A DNA stretch of 64,000 nucleotides from Mesorhizobium koreense (lineage in GTDB: Bacteria > Pseudomonadota > Alphaproteobacteria > Rhizobiales > Rhizobiaceae): the NCBI RefSeq assembly GCF_031656215.1, contig NZ_CP134228.1, positions 4,793,001 through 4,857,000 of the forward strand. Direction: 5' to 3'. Positions 53,503-62,540 of this stretch are shown here, piece after piece (the stretch's first letter is position 1; every line of letters begins with the position of its first letter). The notes under the pieces were generated by a model. It saw nothing but the letters and a program-made list of their open reading frames with translations, had not been told where the DNA came from and made no database searches. The position numbers and the translations under genes were made by a program.

Positions 53503-54975
53503 ATGACCAGCCAAACCATCCCCGTCGAACCCTTCGATTTCATCGTTTTCGGCGGCACGGGCGACCTCGCCGAGCGCAAGCTTCTGCCAGCGCTTTATCA
53601 ACGACAGATCGCCGGCCAGTTTTCCGAGCCGACACGCATCATCGGCGTCTCGCGCTCGAAGATGTCAGACAAGGCCTATCGGGAATTCGCCGAGAAGGCG
53701 ATCATCGAGCATGTCGACGCCAGGGAGATCGACAAGAAGGCGCTGGCGAGCTTTCTCGACCGCCTCTCCTGGGTATCGGCGGACGCCACCTCCGGCACGG
53801 GCTTCGACGACTTGAAGAAGGCCGTCGGCAAGAGCGAATGCATCCGCGTCTTCTATATGGCAGTGGCGCCGACGATCTTCGGCGAGATCGCCGCGAAGCT
53901 GAAATCGCATAGCCTTCTGACGCCGAATGCACGCATCGTCGTGGAAAAGCCGATCGGCCGGGACCTCACGTCCGCCAAGGCGTTGAACGACGCTATCGGC
54001 AAGGTCTTCGACGAGCAGCAGATCTTCCGCATCGACCATTATCTCGGCAAGGAGACGGTGCAGAATTTGATGGTTCTGCGCTTCGGCAACGCGCTCTACG
54101 AGCCGCTGTGGAACAATGCTCATATCGACCATGTACAGATCACCGTCGCCGAGACGGTGGGGCTGGAAGGCCGCGCCGGCTATTACGACAAGGCCGGCGC
54201 GTTACGCGACATGGTGCAGAACCACATGCTGCAGCTTCTCTGTCTCGTCGCGATGGAGCCGCCGGCATCGATGGACGCGGACTCCGTGCGCGACGAAAAG
54301 ATGAAGATCCTCCGCGCGCTGAAGCATATCGAGAACGGCAACGCGCAAAAGAACACCGTGCGCGGCCAATACCGCGCCGGCGCTTCGGCCGACGGGCCCG
54401 TAAAAGGCTACCTCGAAGAGCTCGGCAACAACGAAAGCGACACGGAAACCTTCGTCGCCATCAAGGCTGAAATCGAGAACTGGCGCTGGGCCGGCGTGCC
54501 CTTCTATCTCCGTACCGGCAAGCGGCTCGCGGCGCGCGTTTCGGAAATCGTCATCGAGTTCAAGCAGATACCGCATTCGATCTTCGGCGAGGGAGCAGGC
54601 AAGCTGGTCGCCAACCAGCTTGTCATCCGCCTGCAGCCCGGCGAAGGCGTCAAGCAGTGGATCATGATCAAGGATCCGGGTCCGGGCGGCATGCGGCTGA
54701 GGCACGTGCCGCTCGACATGAGCTTCGCTCAGGCCTTCGAGGTGCGCAATCCGGACGCCTATGAGCGACTGATCATGGACGTGGTGCGCGGCAACCAGAC
54801 GCTGTTCATGCGCCGCGACGAGGTCGAGGCAGCATGGAACTGGATCGACACGATCCAGGCGGCCTGGGAAGACACACAGCAGCAGGCCCAGGGCTACACG
54901 GCCGGCACGTGGGGGCCATCGGCCTCCATAGCGCTCATCGAGCGCGACGGCCGCACCTGGCACGAGAGCAACTGA
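53503..54975 (+). CDS. zwf: Glucose-6-phosphate 1-dehydrogenase
   Basis: 490 residues from ATG 53503. N-terminal NADP motif GGTGDLAERKLLPALYQRQI (residues 17-36), the catalytic-site RIDHYLGKETVQNLMVLRFG (D178-H179-Y180, then Lys) and GYYDKAGALRDMVQNHMLQL are all present. It oxidises glucose 6-phosphate to 6-phosphogluconolactone. It heads the zwf-pgl-edd operon of the Entner-Doudoroff pathway, with only 13 bases to pgl. Upstream, an AT-rich patch with AATCGATT (53446-53453) lies 50 bases before the start and may hold the promoter or an operator. Confidence 0.97.
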   Translation: MTSQTIPVEPFDFIVFGGTGDLAERKLLPALYQRQIAGQFSEPTRIIGVSRSKMSDKAYREFAEKAIIEHVDAREIDKKALASFLDRLSWVSADATSGTGFDDLKKAVGKSECIRVFYMAVAPTIFGEIAAKLKSHSLLTPNARIVVEKPIGRDLTSAKALNDAIGKVFDEQQIFRIDHYLGKETVQNLMVLRFGNALYEPLWNNAHIDHVQITVAETVGLEGRAGYYDKAGALRDMVQNHMLQLLCLVAMEPPASMDADSVRDEKMKILRALKHIENGNAQKNTVRGQYRAGASADGPVKGYLEELGNNESDTETFVAIKAEIENWRWAGVPFYLRTGKRLAARVSEIVIEFKQIPHSIFGEGAGKLVANQLVIRLQPGEGVKQWIMIKDPGPGGMRLRHVPLDMSFAQAFEVRNPDAYERLIMDVVRGNQTLFMRRDEVEAAWNWIDTIQAAWEDTQQQAQGYTAGTWGPSASIALIERDGRTWHESN

Positions 54976-54988
54976 GGCGGGCAGAGAT

Positions 54989-55708
54989 ATGATCGCGCCC
55001 CAGCACCATTGGCACGAATTCGCGACGCCCGGCACGCTGGCGAATACGTTCGCCCGCCGTATCGCCGATGTGCTAACCGAGGCAGTCAAGGCGCGCGGCA
55101 AGGCGCTGCTCGCCGTCTCAGGCGGGACGACGCCGGTCCATCTCTTCAAGGCCCTCTCCGATACCGACATCGATTGGCCGAAGGTCATGATCACGCTGGT
55201 GGATGAGCGTTTCGTGCCGCCATCTTCCCCGCGTTCGAACGAAGGGCTGGTGCGCGCCGACCTTTTGCGCGGTAACGCGGCGGCAGCGCATTTTGTTGGT
55301 CTTTACCATGAGGCCGCGACGGTCGAGGAGGCCGCAGGCAAAGCCGAAAAGGCGCTGTCCTCCCTCCCCTATCCGTTCGACTTCGTCGTGCTCGGCATGG
55401 GACCGGATGGCCATACAGCCTCCTTCTTCCCGGACGATCCTGAACTCGCGAGACCGCTCGACCTTTCCGGCAGGCGCATCGTGCTTCCGATCCATGCGAC
55501 AAGCGCCGGCGAGCCGCGTCTGACCTTCTCGCTGCCGACACTGATCGGGGCGCGGCACCTCGCCCTGCACATCGAAGGGGCGGACAAGAAGCAGGTACTG
55601 GAAAAGGCGCTGGGCGACGGACCGCGCCTTCCCATCCGGGCCGTCTTCGACGCCGCTAAAACGCCGGTCGAGATATACTGGGCGCCGAAGCCCGGCGAGA
55701 AGGGTTGA
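54989..55708 (+). CDS. pgl: 6-phosphogluconolactonase
   Basis: 239 residues, the short bacterial DevB-type enzyme. [40 protein letters not shown] and [20 protein letters not shown] (active-site region) identify it. It hydrolyses the lactone made by Zwf to 6-phosphogluconate. It lies between zwf (13 bases) and edd (59 bases) in one operon. AGA-rich context precedes the ATG. Confidence 0.96.
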   Translation: MIAPQHHWHEFATPGTLANTFARRIADVLTEAVKARGKALLAVSGGTTPVHLFKALSDTDIDWPKVMITLVDERFVPPSSPRSNEGLVRADLLRGNAAAAHFVGLYHEAATVEEAAGKAEKALSSLPYPFDFVVLGMGPDGHTASFFPDDPELARPLDLSGRRIVLPIHATSAGEPRLTFSLPTLIGARHLALHIEGADKKQVLEKALGDGPRLPIRAVFDAAKTPVEIYWAPKPGEKG

Positions 55709-55767
55709 AACCGCAGCAACCAGCCGTTCGGGCGGGAGGACCCGGAGCGAGGAAAGGAAAGACGACA

Positions 55768-57585
55768 ATGAGCGTGCATCGGCAATTGATGGCCGTCACC
55801 GAGCGCATCCGCGAACGCTCGAAAGTCTCGCGTGATGCCTATCTGGAGCGCATCGCCGGCGCTGCCGGCGGAACCGTCAAGCGCTCGACGCTCTCCTGCG
55901 GAAATCTCGCCCACGGCTTCGCCGCCTGCGCCGCGCATGACAAGGCCGCGCTCGCCGGCAACGAGATTCCCAATCTCGGCATCATCACCGCCTATAACGA
56001 CATGCTCTCGGCGCATCAGCCCTATCAGACCTATCCGGCGCTGATCCGCGAGGCCGCGCGCGAGGCGGGCGGCATGGCGCAGGTCGCCGGCGGCGTGCCT
56101 GCGATGTGCGACGGCATTACCCAGGGTCAGCCCGGCATGGAACTGTCGCTCTTCTCGCGCGACGTGATCGCGATGGCCGCGGCAATCGGCCTTTCGCACG
56201 ATATGTTCGACGCCGCCGTCTTCCTCGGCATCTGCGACAAGATCGTGCCGGGTCTGGCGATCGCGGCACTCTCCTTCGGCCATCTGCCGGCGGTGTTCAT
56301 TCCCGCCGGTCCGATGCCGTCGGGTATCCCGAACGACGAGAAATCGGCTGTCCGGCAACTCTACGCCGAAGGGCGGGTTGGGCGCGCCGAGTTGCTGGAG
56401 GCAGAGTCGAAATCCTATCACAGTCCCGGCACCTGCACCTTCTACGGCACAGCCAACTCCAACCAGATGCTGATGGAGATCATGGGCCTGCATTTGCCGG
56501 GCGCGTCCTTCGTCAATCCAGGCACGAAGCTGCGCGAGGCGCTGACCAAGGAAGCAGCGAAGCGGGCGCTGGCCATCACCCATCTCGGCAACGCCTATAC
56601 GCCGGCCGGGCGCATGATCGACGAGCGCGCGATCGTCAACGGCGTGGTCGGGCTGAACGCCACCGGCGGCTCGACAAACCACACGATCCACCTGATCGCG
56701 ATCGCCGCTGCGGCCGGCATCCGCCTCACCTGGCAGGACATTTCCGACATTTCGGACATCGTGCCTCTTCTGGCCCGCATCTATCCGAACGGAATGGCAG
56801 ACGTGAACCATTTCCAGGCGGCGGGCGGCATGGGCTTCCTCATTCGTGAACTGCTCGACGCCGGGCTGCTGCACGAGGACGTGCAGACGGTCTGGGGCGA
56901 GGGTCTGCGCCCCTACGCGGTGGAAGCGAAGCTTGGCGCGGACGGTTCGGTCGTGCGCGAGCCAGCGCCGGCAAAGAGTTTCGATGAGAAAGTGCTGGCG
57001 TCAGTACCAAAGGCATTCCAACCCACCGGCGGCATCCGCGTGCTGTCCGGCAACCTCGGCCATGCCATCATCAAGGTTTCGGCGGTGAAGCCCGAACGGC
57101 GCATCGTCGAGGCGCCGGCGCTCGTCTTCGATGACCAGGAGGAACTGCAGGACGCCTTCCGCGCCGGCAAGCTTAACCGCGATTTCGTCGCCATCATCCG
57201 CTTCCAGGGACCGAAGGCGAACGGCATGCCGGAACTGCACCGGCTGACGCCGACGCTCGGCGTCCTTCAGGACCGAGGCTACAAGATCGGGCTGGTGACG
57301 GACGGACGCATGTCCGGCGCTTCCGGCAAGGTGCCGGCAGCGATCCACGTGACGCCGGAAGCGTCGGAAGGCGGCGCCATCGGCAAGGTGCAGGATGGCG
57401 ACCTGGTACGGCTCGACGCGGTCGCGGGAACGCTGGAAGTGCTAAGCGACGCGGAAGCCTTCGCGTCGCGGCCGCTGCCAGTGAAGGATCTTTCCGGCAA
57501 CGGCTTCGGCCATGGGCGCGAACTTTTCGCAGCATTACGCGCCAATGTCGGGCGAGCCGATGCAGGCGCCAGCGTCTTCGCTTAA
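55768..57585 (+). CDS. edd: Phosphogluconate dehydratase
   Basis: 605 residues from ATG 55768 (GAAAGGAAAG upstream). The iron-sulfur ligand motif [14 protein letters not shown] (Cys114) and [40 protein letters not shown] (second cysteine) and C-terminal [20 protein letters not shown] mark the IlvD/Edd family. It removes water from 6-phosphogluconate to give KDPG. The aldolase eda is not in the window. It ends the operon, with a perfect inverted repeat just after its stop. Confidence 0.97.
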   Translation: MSVHRQLMAVTERIRERSKVSRDAYLERIAGAAGGTVKRSTLSCGNLAHGFAACAAHDKAALAGNEIPNLGIITAYNDMLSAHQPYQTYPALIREAAREAGGMAQVAGGVPAMCDGITQGQPGMELSLFSRDVIAMAAAIGLSHDMFDAAVFLGICDKIVPGLAIAALSFGHLPAVFIPAGPMPSGIPNDEKSAVRQLYAEGRVGRAELLEAESKSYHSPGTCTFYGTANSNQMLMEIMGLHLPGASFVNPGTKLREALTKEAAKRALAITHLGNAYTPAGRMIDERAIVNGVVGLNATGGSTNHTIHLIAIAAAAGIRLTWQDISDISDIVPLLARIYPNGMADVNHFQAAGGMGFLIRELLDAGLLHEDVQTVWGEGLRPYAVEAKLGADGSVVREPAPAKSFDEKVLASVPKAFQPTGGIRVLSGNLGHAIIKVSAVKPERRIVEAPALVFDDQEELQDAFRAGKLNRDFVAIIRFQGPKANGMPELHRLTPTLGVLQDRGYKIGLVTDGRMSGASGKVPAAIHVTPEASEGGAIGKVQDGDLVRLDAVAGTLEVLSDAEAFASRPLPVKDLSGNGFGHGRELFAALRANVGRADAGASVFA

Positions 57586-57593
57586 GCAAGAGT

Positions 57594-57638
57594 GAATTGT
57601 CTCGATGGCGCGGTGCGCCTATCTTGTCGAGACAATTC
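57594..57638. promoter_or_regulatory. 12-base perfect inverted repeat after edd
   Basis: GAATTGTCTCGA (57594-57605) and TCGAGACAATTC (57627-57638) are exact reverse complements with a 21-base spacer. The repeat starts eight bases after the edd stop and ends 20 bases before the next gene. There is no T-run, so it fits an operator or attenuator better than an intrinsic terminator. Confidence 0.5.
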
Positions 57639-57657
57639 GGCTAGAAGGATCGCCGCG

Positions 57658-57972
57658 ATGGCGGAACGGAGACGGATGCTTAGGGGAATGGTCGCGATCC
57701 CGGCGGCGCTGCTGGTGCTGGCCGCATCGTCAGCATGGGCCGATGAAAGCGCCAGTGCGGCCAACGGTGCCCTTCCCGGCGTCCGCCCGCAGAAGCCGAT
57801 CGCCAGCCATGACGGCGTCTATCCTCCGCAGCCCGAGCCCGACGTGCTGCCGGACGGCGATACGCCCACATCTTTCCATGTCGGCAAGATGAAGGTCGAG
57901 ATCCACGGCTATATCAGCTACGCGGTCGGCTTCGGCAAACCGATGCCCGGCAAGGGCAGCCGGAACAACTGA
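57658..57972 (+). CDS. Small exported protein of unknown function
   Basis: 104 residues from ATG 57658 (AAGGA upstream). A signal peptide (MLRGMVAIPAALLVLAASSA, ending WA-DES) precedes a Pro-rich segment (GVYPPQPEPDVLPDGDTPTS) and a C-terminal KMKVEIHGYISYAVGFGKPM. The last part has short beta strands and ends PGKGSRNN. It resembles no characterised family that I recognise. It is convergent with rpe by only a few bases, so the two share a terminator region. Confidence 0.6.
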   Translation: MAERRRMLRGMVAIPAALLVLAASSAWADESASAANGALPGVRPQKPIASHDGVYPPQPEPDVLPDGDTPTSFHVGKMKVEIHGYISYAVGFGKPMPGKGSRNN

Positions 57973-57975
57973 CAC

Positions 57976-58662
57976 CTACACTACCAGCCCTATCGCGGCA
58001 TCTGCGGCGTTCCTGATCACGGCGATGTTCTTCCGGTAGGCGTTCTCGCCGCCCTTGGTGAAGATGGCGGAGCCTGCCACCAGCGCCGTCGCGCCGGCCT
58101 TCGCCACCAGCGGCGCCGTGTCGGGCGCGACACCGCCATCCACTTCGATCTCGATCGGGCGGTCGCCGACCAGCGCCTTTACCCGCGCGATCTTTTCGAC
58201 GACGGCCGGGATGAAGGCCTGCCCGCCGAAACCGGGATTGACCGTCATGAGAAGCACGAGATCTAGCCGGTCGAGCACATATTCGATGACGCTCGGCGGA
58301 GTGGACGGATTGAGTGCGACGCCGGCCTTCTTGCCGAGATTCCGGATCGCCTGCAACGAGCGGTCAAGATGCGGACCTGCTTCGGCGTGAACCGTAATGC
58401 GGTCGCAGCCGGCCTCCGCGAATGCGGCGAGATAGGGATCGGTCGGCGCTATCATCAAATGGCAGTCGAAAGGAAGTTTCGTGCGGTCGCGGATCGATTT
58501 GATGATCGGCGGGCCGAAGGTGATGTTCGGCACGAAATGCCCGTCCATCACGTCGAGATGGATCCAGTCGGCGCCGGCGGCGGCAACCGCCTCCACTTCC
58601 TCGCCCAGCCGCGAGAAGTCGGAGGAGAGGACCGACGGCGCGATGATGATCCCTTTTTTCAT
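57976..58662 (-). CDS. rpe: Ribulose-phosphate 3-epimerase
   Basis: 228 residues, TIM-barrel. The signatures [60 protein letters not shown] and [18 protein letters not shown] hold the metal His/Asp/His/Asp ligands. It interconverts ribulose 5-phosphate and xylulose 5-phosphate in the pentose phosphate and Calvin pathways. It stands beside the Entner-Doudoroff genes but on the opposite strand. Confidence 0.97.
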   Translation of the reverse strand: MKKGIIIAPSVLSSDFSRLGEEVEAVAAAGADWIHLDVMDGHFVPNITFGPPIIKSIRDRTKLPFDCHLMIAPTDPYLAAFAEAGCDRITVHAEAGPHLDRSLQAIRNLGKKAGVALNPSTPPSVIEYVLDRLDLVLLMTVNPGFGGQAFIPAVVEKIARVKALVGDRPIEIEVDGGVAPDTAPLVAKAGATALVAGSAIFTKGGENAYRKNIAVIRNAADAAIGLVV

Positions 58663-58793
58663 GCGTTCGTTCCCGGCGTTCCCAAGGCTTGAAAGGGAAA
58701 TTTCCTACTGGGATTTGCCGCGCGTGTCGACGGCAACGAATGGAATCGTCGATTGAATCTTGATGCGCGAATCTTGACGCGCAGACCCCACTC

Positions 58794-58920
58794 CGTCCGC
58801 TTCGCGACCACCTCTCCCCCTCAAAAGGGGAGAGGAAGGGGACAAGCGTTGCGGCCGGCGCTTCCTCTCCCCCATCGAGCGGGGGAGAGGTGGCCCGCGA
58901 AGCGGGACGGAGTGGGGGTC
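58794..58920. repeat. Intergenic hairpin repeat, family B
   Basis: The outer arms GACCCCACTCCGTCC (58794-58808, without one pairing base) and GGACGGAGTGGGGGTC (58905-58920) are inverted, and the inside holds CCTCTCCCCCTC/GGGGGAGAGG-type pairs. It lies between rpe start and argE stop, 274 bases, on the same strand. No further copy in the window with the same outer arms was found by eye. Confidence 0.8.
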
Positions 58921-58936
58921 GAACTTCCCTTTTCCC

Positions 58937-60109
58937 TCACCTCGTCAGCCGCTCCTCAAGCCTCTCGATCATACCCAGGCAGGCATCCAACTGCGAAATA
59001 TCCACGAACTCATCAGGCTTGTGCGCCTGGTCGATGGAGCCGGGGCCGCAGAGGACCGTCGATACGCCGTATTGCTGGAAAAGCCCCGCCTCCGTACCGA
59101 AGGAGACGCATAAAGCCGGCATGCGGTCGCCGGTCAGCGTTCGCACCAGTGCCTCCGCCTCGCACTGGTCCATCGGCTGAAGGCCGGTGACCTCGCCAAC
59201 GATCTCGGTAACGATGTCGGCTTCCGTCCACACGTTGCGCATGCGCGGCAAGAGTTCGTTTTCGACATAGGCGCCGATATGCTCCTTGGCGAAGCGGAAA
59301 TCCTCGGCGTTCACCGGCCTGAGTTCCCATTCGACCGAACACGTGCCGGCAATGATGTTGCGGGCGATACCGCCGGCGATCCGGCCGACCTGGATCGTTG
59401 ACCAGGGCGGGTCGAACCGCGAACGTGCCGGCGCGCGGCCGCGCAGTTCCTCGCCGATCTCAAGCAGTCTCGTGATGAAACGGGTCGCGTATTCGACGGC
59501 GTTGACGCCGCGTTCCGGCGTCGAGGCGTGGCCCTCGAAGCCGGTGAAGGTGGTGGTGTATTCGCAGCAGCCCTTATGTCCCTCTATGATACGCATCGAG
59601 GTCGGCTCCCCGACGATGCAGACCGACGGCTTGCGGCCGGATTCGGCAAGGTCCTTCAGCATCACCTGCGCGCCGAAGCAGCCTACTTCCTCGTCATAGG
59701 TGAAGGCCATGTGCAGCGGCCGTTTCAGATCGGCTTCGGCGAAGCGCGGCGCGAGCGCCATGGCGCAGGCGATGAAACCCTTCATGTCGCAGGAGCCGCG
59801 GCCATAGATGCGGCCGTCGCGCTCGATCGCCGTGAATGGATCTGCCGACCAGTCCTGCCCCTCGACCGGCACCACGTCGGTATGGCCGGAGAGCACGACG
59901 CCGCCGTCCATGTCCTCGGGGCCGAGGGTGACGAACAGATTGGCCTTGGAGCCGCTCTCATCGAGGGTCAGCCGCGTACGGCCGTGGACCTCGTCGATCC
60001 TGCGATTGAGATAGGCGATCAGTTCGAGATTGGAATCGCTGGACACGCTCGGAAAGGCGATCAGGTCGGCGAGGATCGCCTTCGCCTCGGGCAGTAGTTC
60101 ATGCGGCAT
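58937..60109 (-). CDS. argE: Acetylornithine deacetylase (M20)
   Basis: 390 residues from the ATG at 60109 (GGAGGAG upstream). M20 metallopeptidase fold: metal His in VVLSGHTDVVPVEGQDWSAD, YGRGSCDMKGFIACAMALAP with Asp, YDEEVGCFGAQVML with the catalytic Glu pair, and the dimerisation domain after GHASTPERGVNAVEYATRFI. ArgE deacetylates N-acetylornithine in arginine synthesis; M20 proteins near ectoine genes may also act on other acetylated diamines. A 47-base perfect inverted repeat separates it from doeA. Confidence 0.85.
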   Translation of the reverse strand: MPHELLPEAKAILADLIAFPSVSSDSNLELIAYLNRRIDEVHGRTRLTLDESGSKANLFVTLGPEDMDGGVVLSGHTDVVPVEGQDWSADPFTAIERDGRIYGRGSCDMKGFIACAMALAPRFAEADLKRPLHMAFTYDEEVGCFGAQVMLKDLAESGRKPSVCIVGEPTSMRIIEGHKGCCEYTTTFTGFEGHASTPERGVNAVEYATRFITRLLEIGEELRGRAPARSRFDPPWSTIQVGRIAGGIARNIIAGTCSVEWELRPVNAEDFRFAKEHIGAYVENELLPRMRNVWTEADIVTEIVGEVTGLQPMDQCEAEALVRTLTGDRMPALCVSFGTEAGLFQQYGVSTVLCGPGSIDQAHKPDEFVDISQLDACLGMIERLEERLTR

Positions 60110-60155
60110 GGAGGACTCCTCCGGCGAGAAGAGGCAATCGGTGTTCAGCCGCCTC

Positions 60156-60311
60156 ACCCCCCTCTGGCCTGCCGGCCATCTCCCCCTCAAGGGGGGAGAT
60201 CATCCTGTGGCGCGACTTCCGCCAATCTCCAGCGTTGCAGAACAGGTGGGGTGGTTGACGCCGCTGATCTCCCCCCTTGAGGGGGAGATGGCCGGCAGGC
60301 CAGAGGGGGGT
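60156..60311. repeat. Large perfect inverted repeat, family C
   Basis: Arms 60156-60202 and 60265-60311 are exact reverse complements over 47 bases, with a 62-base spacer. Each arm also contains its own hairpin around CTCAAGGGGGGAGAT. The left arm starts ACCCCCCTCTGGCCTGCCGG. It lies between doeA and argE. Related hairpins are known in rhizobial intergenic DNA; this copy is unusual for its perfect match. Confidence 0.92.
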
Positions 60312-60330
60312 GCAGACTTGCAGCATGGGC

Positions 60331-61515
60331 TCAGCGCTTCACCACCAGTTCCCGCGAGACGTCGGCGAGGCATTCCGCCGGGCCTTGCGCCCGGATGCGG
60401 ATCGTCTCGGACGTTTCGAAACCCCAGTCGTCGGTCCAGATCGCCGGCATGAAATGGAACGTCATGTTCTCCTTGATGACGGAAGTATCGTTCTGGCGCA
60501 GGCTCATGGTGCGCTCGCCCCAATCCGGCGGATAGGAGACGCCGACAGGGTAGCCGGTGCGCGAATCCTTCTCCACGCCATGCTTGCGCAGCACGTCGAA
60601 GAAGGCTTTCGCCACCTCGCCGCAAGTGTTGCCGGGGCGGGCGGCGTTCAAGCCGGCTTCCAGCCCTTCCAGCACCGCGTCCTCAGCTTTCTGCATGCCG
60701 GCCGGCGGTTCGCCGAGGAAAAGCGTCCGCGAGAGCGGCGCATGATAGCGGTGGTAACAGCCGGCGATCTCGAAATAGGTGCCCTCTCCCGACTTCATCG
60801 GCCGGTCGTCCCAGGTGAGATGCGCGGCCGAGGCGTCCTTGCCCGACGGCGTCAGCGGCACGATCGCGGCGTAGTCGCCACCGAAGTCATCGACGCCCCG
60901 CACGCCGGTATTCAGGATCTCAGCGACGATATCGCATTTGCGCAGACCCGGCTCGGCCACCTCGCGGATGCGCTGGTGCATCGCTTCGACGATACGCGCC
61001 GCGCGGCCCATATACTCGATCTCCTTCTCAGATTTCATGGCGCGCTGCCAGTTCACGAGCGCCGTGGCGTCGACCAGCTTCGCGTTCGGAAGTTCCTGCT
61101 GGAGCGTGAGGTAGGCCTTGGCGGAGAAGTAGTAGTTTTCCAGTTCCAGTCCGAGGCGCTTGCTGCCGTAGCCCTTGGAACGGACGATCTCGGCCAGCGT
61201 CTGCATGGGATGGCGCTCGGTCGATTGCACGTAATGATCGGCATAGGGGATCATCCGGTCCTCGGCGATCCAGGCAGTGCGGATGGCGCCGTTGCGGTCC
61301 TGCCCGCGGCCCCACCAGATCGGATCCTCGTCCGGGAAGACGAGCACGCCCTGATGGACGTAGAAGGACCAGCCGTCATAGCCGGTCAGCCACGCCATGT
61401 TGGACGGGTCCTCGACGAAGAGGATGTCGATGCCGGCCTTTTCCATGGCCTTCCGCGTCCTGGCGAGGCGGGCCTGGTATTCTTCGTGGGAGAAGTGAAG
61501 ATTGCTGAGGGTCAT
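60331..61515 (-). CDS. doeA: Ectoine hydrolase (M24 family)
   Basis: 394 residues, an aminopeptidase-P-like (M24) fold in which metal ligands are altered. N-terminal MTLSNLHFSHEEYQARLART and WLTGYDGWSFYVHQGVLVFP precede the C-terminal pita-bread domain (VPLTPSGKDASAAHLTWDDR; AGCYHRYHAPLSRTLFLGEP; TGYPVGVSYPPDWGERTMSL). This matches DoeA (EutD), which opens the ectoine ring to N-acetyl-diaminobutyrate. The neighbours eutC and eutB on the same strand support this rather than Xaa-Pro dipeptidase. The order eutB-eutC-doeA fits an operon read leftwards. Confidence 0.9.
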   Translation of the reverse strand: MTLSNLHFSHEEYQARLARTRKAMEKAGIDILFVEDPSNMAWLTGYDGWSFYVHQGVLVFPDEDPIWWGRGQDRNGAIRTAWIAEDRMIPYADHYVQSTERHPMQTLAEIVRSKGYGSKRLGLELENYYFSAKAYLTLQQELPNAKLVDATALVNWQRAMKSEKEIEYMGRAARIVEAMHQRIREVAEPGLRKCDIVAEILNTGVRGVDDFGGDYAAIVPLTPSGKDASAAHLTWDDRPMKSGEGTYFEIAGCYHRYHAPLSRTLFLGEPPAGMQKAEDAVLEGLEAGLNAARPGNTCGEVAKAFFDVLRKHGVEKDSRTGYPVGVSYPPDWGERTMSLRQNDTSVIKENMTFHFMPAIWTDDWGFETSETIRIRAQGPAECLADVSRELVVKR

Positions 61516-61538
61516 CTTTGCTGGTTCCGTTGGGATGA

Positions 61539-62531
61539 TCAGGAAGAAAAGGTCTGGCCGACGCCGAGTTCCACCGCGCGGCGGCGGGCGAGCGTGGCAA
61601 TCGCGGTGTCCTGCACGCCAGTGCCGGTGAGGTCGGCGAAAGTGATATCGCTGTCGGCTGTACGGCCTGCTGCCTTACCGGCGATGACGGCGCCAAGCTC
61701 GGGAAAGTCAGCGTCCGCATCGGCAAGGCCGGCGGCGATGGCGTGATGCAGTTCGCCGAGGATGCGTGTCTGCGACAGGCGGTCGGCGATATAGCGGTCC
61801 GCCTTGCCGACCAGTTTCGGGTCGATCTCGTTCTTGTGTTCGGCGTCGGAGCCCATGGCTGTGATATGCTGGCCAGAGGAAATCCAGTCGGCTATCAGGA
61901 TCGGTGATGTCGAGGGCGTCGTCGTGACGATGATGTCTGCGCCCCTGGCGGTTTTTTCGGGATCGGCAGATGCCCGAACCTCGATCCCGAGGCGTTTTTC
62001 CAGGTCGGCGGCGGTCGCTTCAGCTTTTACCGCATCGCGCGCCCAGATGCGGGCGCGGCGGATCGGGCGCACGAGACGCAGTGCCTCCAATTGCAGCCTC
62101 GCCTGCACGCCGGCGCCGAAGATGGCAGCCGTTTCGGAATCCTCACGGCTCAGATGCTTCGCTGCGACCGCGCCGGCGGCTGCGGTGCGGACATCGGTGA
62201 GATAGCCATTGTCGAGCAGCGCCGCTTCCAGAAGGCCGGTCCTGGCGGAGAGCAGCATCATCAGCCCGTTGACCGAAGGCAGGCCAATCTTCGGATTGTC
62301 GAAGAAGCCGGGACTGATCTTGATGGCGAAGCTTTCCAGCCTCGGCACATAGGCCGTCTTTACGTCCACCTCGCCATTGGCCTCCTTAAGGTCGAGCCTC
62401 AAGATCGGCGGCATGACTACCGCGCCGCCGGCGAGCGCGCGGAAAGCCTCCTCGACCACGGACACGGCGTCGGCGTCGAGCGGCACCAGCTTTCGCAACT
62501 CTTTTTCGGTAAGGATCGTCACATCGGGCAT
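61539..62531 (-). CDS. eutC: Hydroxyectoine utilisation EutC, ornithine cyclodeaminase-like
   Basis: 330 residues. Ornithine cyclodeaminase/mu-crystallin fold: IKISPGFFDNPKIGLPSVNG, TAAAGAVAAKHLSREDSETA, GAGVQARLQLEALRLVRPI as the NAD motif and ITAMGSDAEHKNEIDPKLVG. EutC proteins act in hydroxyectoine breakdown together with EutB. GAAGG precedes the ATG on the minus strand. It lies 10 bases after eutB and 24 bases before doeA, so it belongs to the same operon. Confidence 0.88.
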   Translation of the reverse strand: MPDVTILTEKELRKLVPLDADAVSVVEEAFRALAGGAVVMPPILRLDLKEANGEVDVKTAYVPRLESFAIKISPGFFDNPKIGLPSVNGLMMLLSARTGLLEAALLDNGYLTDVRTAAAGAVAAKHLSREDSETAAIFGAGVQARLQLEALRLVRPIRRARIWARDAVKAEATAADLEKRLGIEVRASADPEKTARGADIIVTTTPSTSPILIADWISSGQHITAMGSDAEHKNEIDPKLVGKADRYIADRLSQTRILGELHHAIAAGLADADADFPELGAVIAGKAAGRTADSDITFADLTGTGVQDTAIATLARRRAVELGVGQTFSS

Positions 62532-62540
62532 GGCGTACCT

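Noticed and set aside
58794-60311. Possible CRISPR-like repeats in the argE region
   Set aside because: They are inverted hairpins, not regularly spaced direct repeats with unique spacers.
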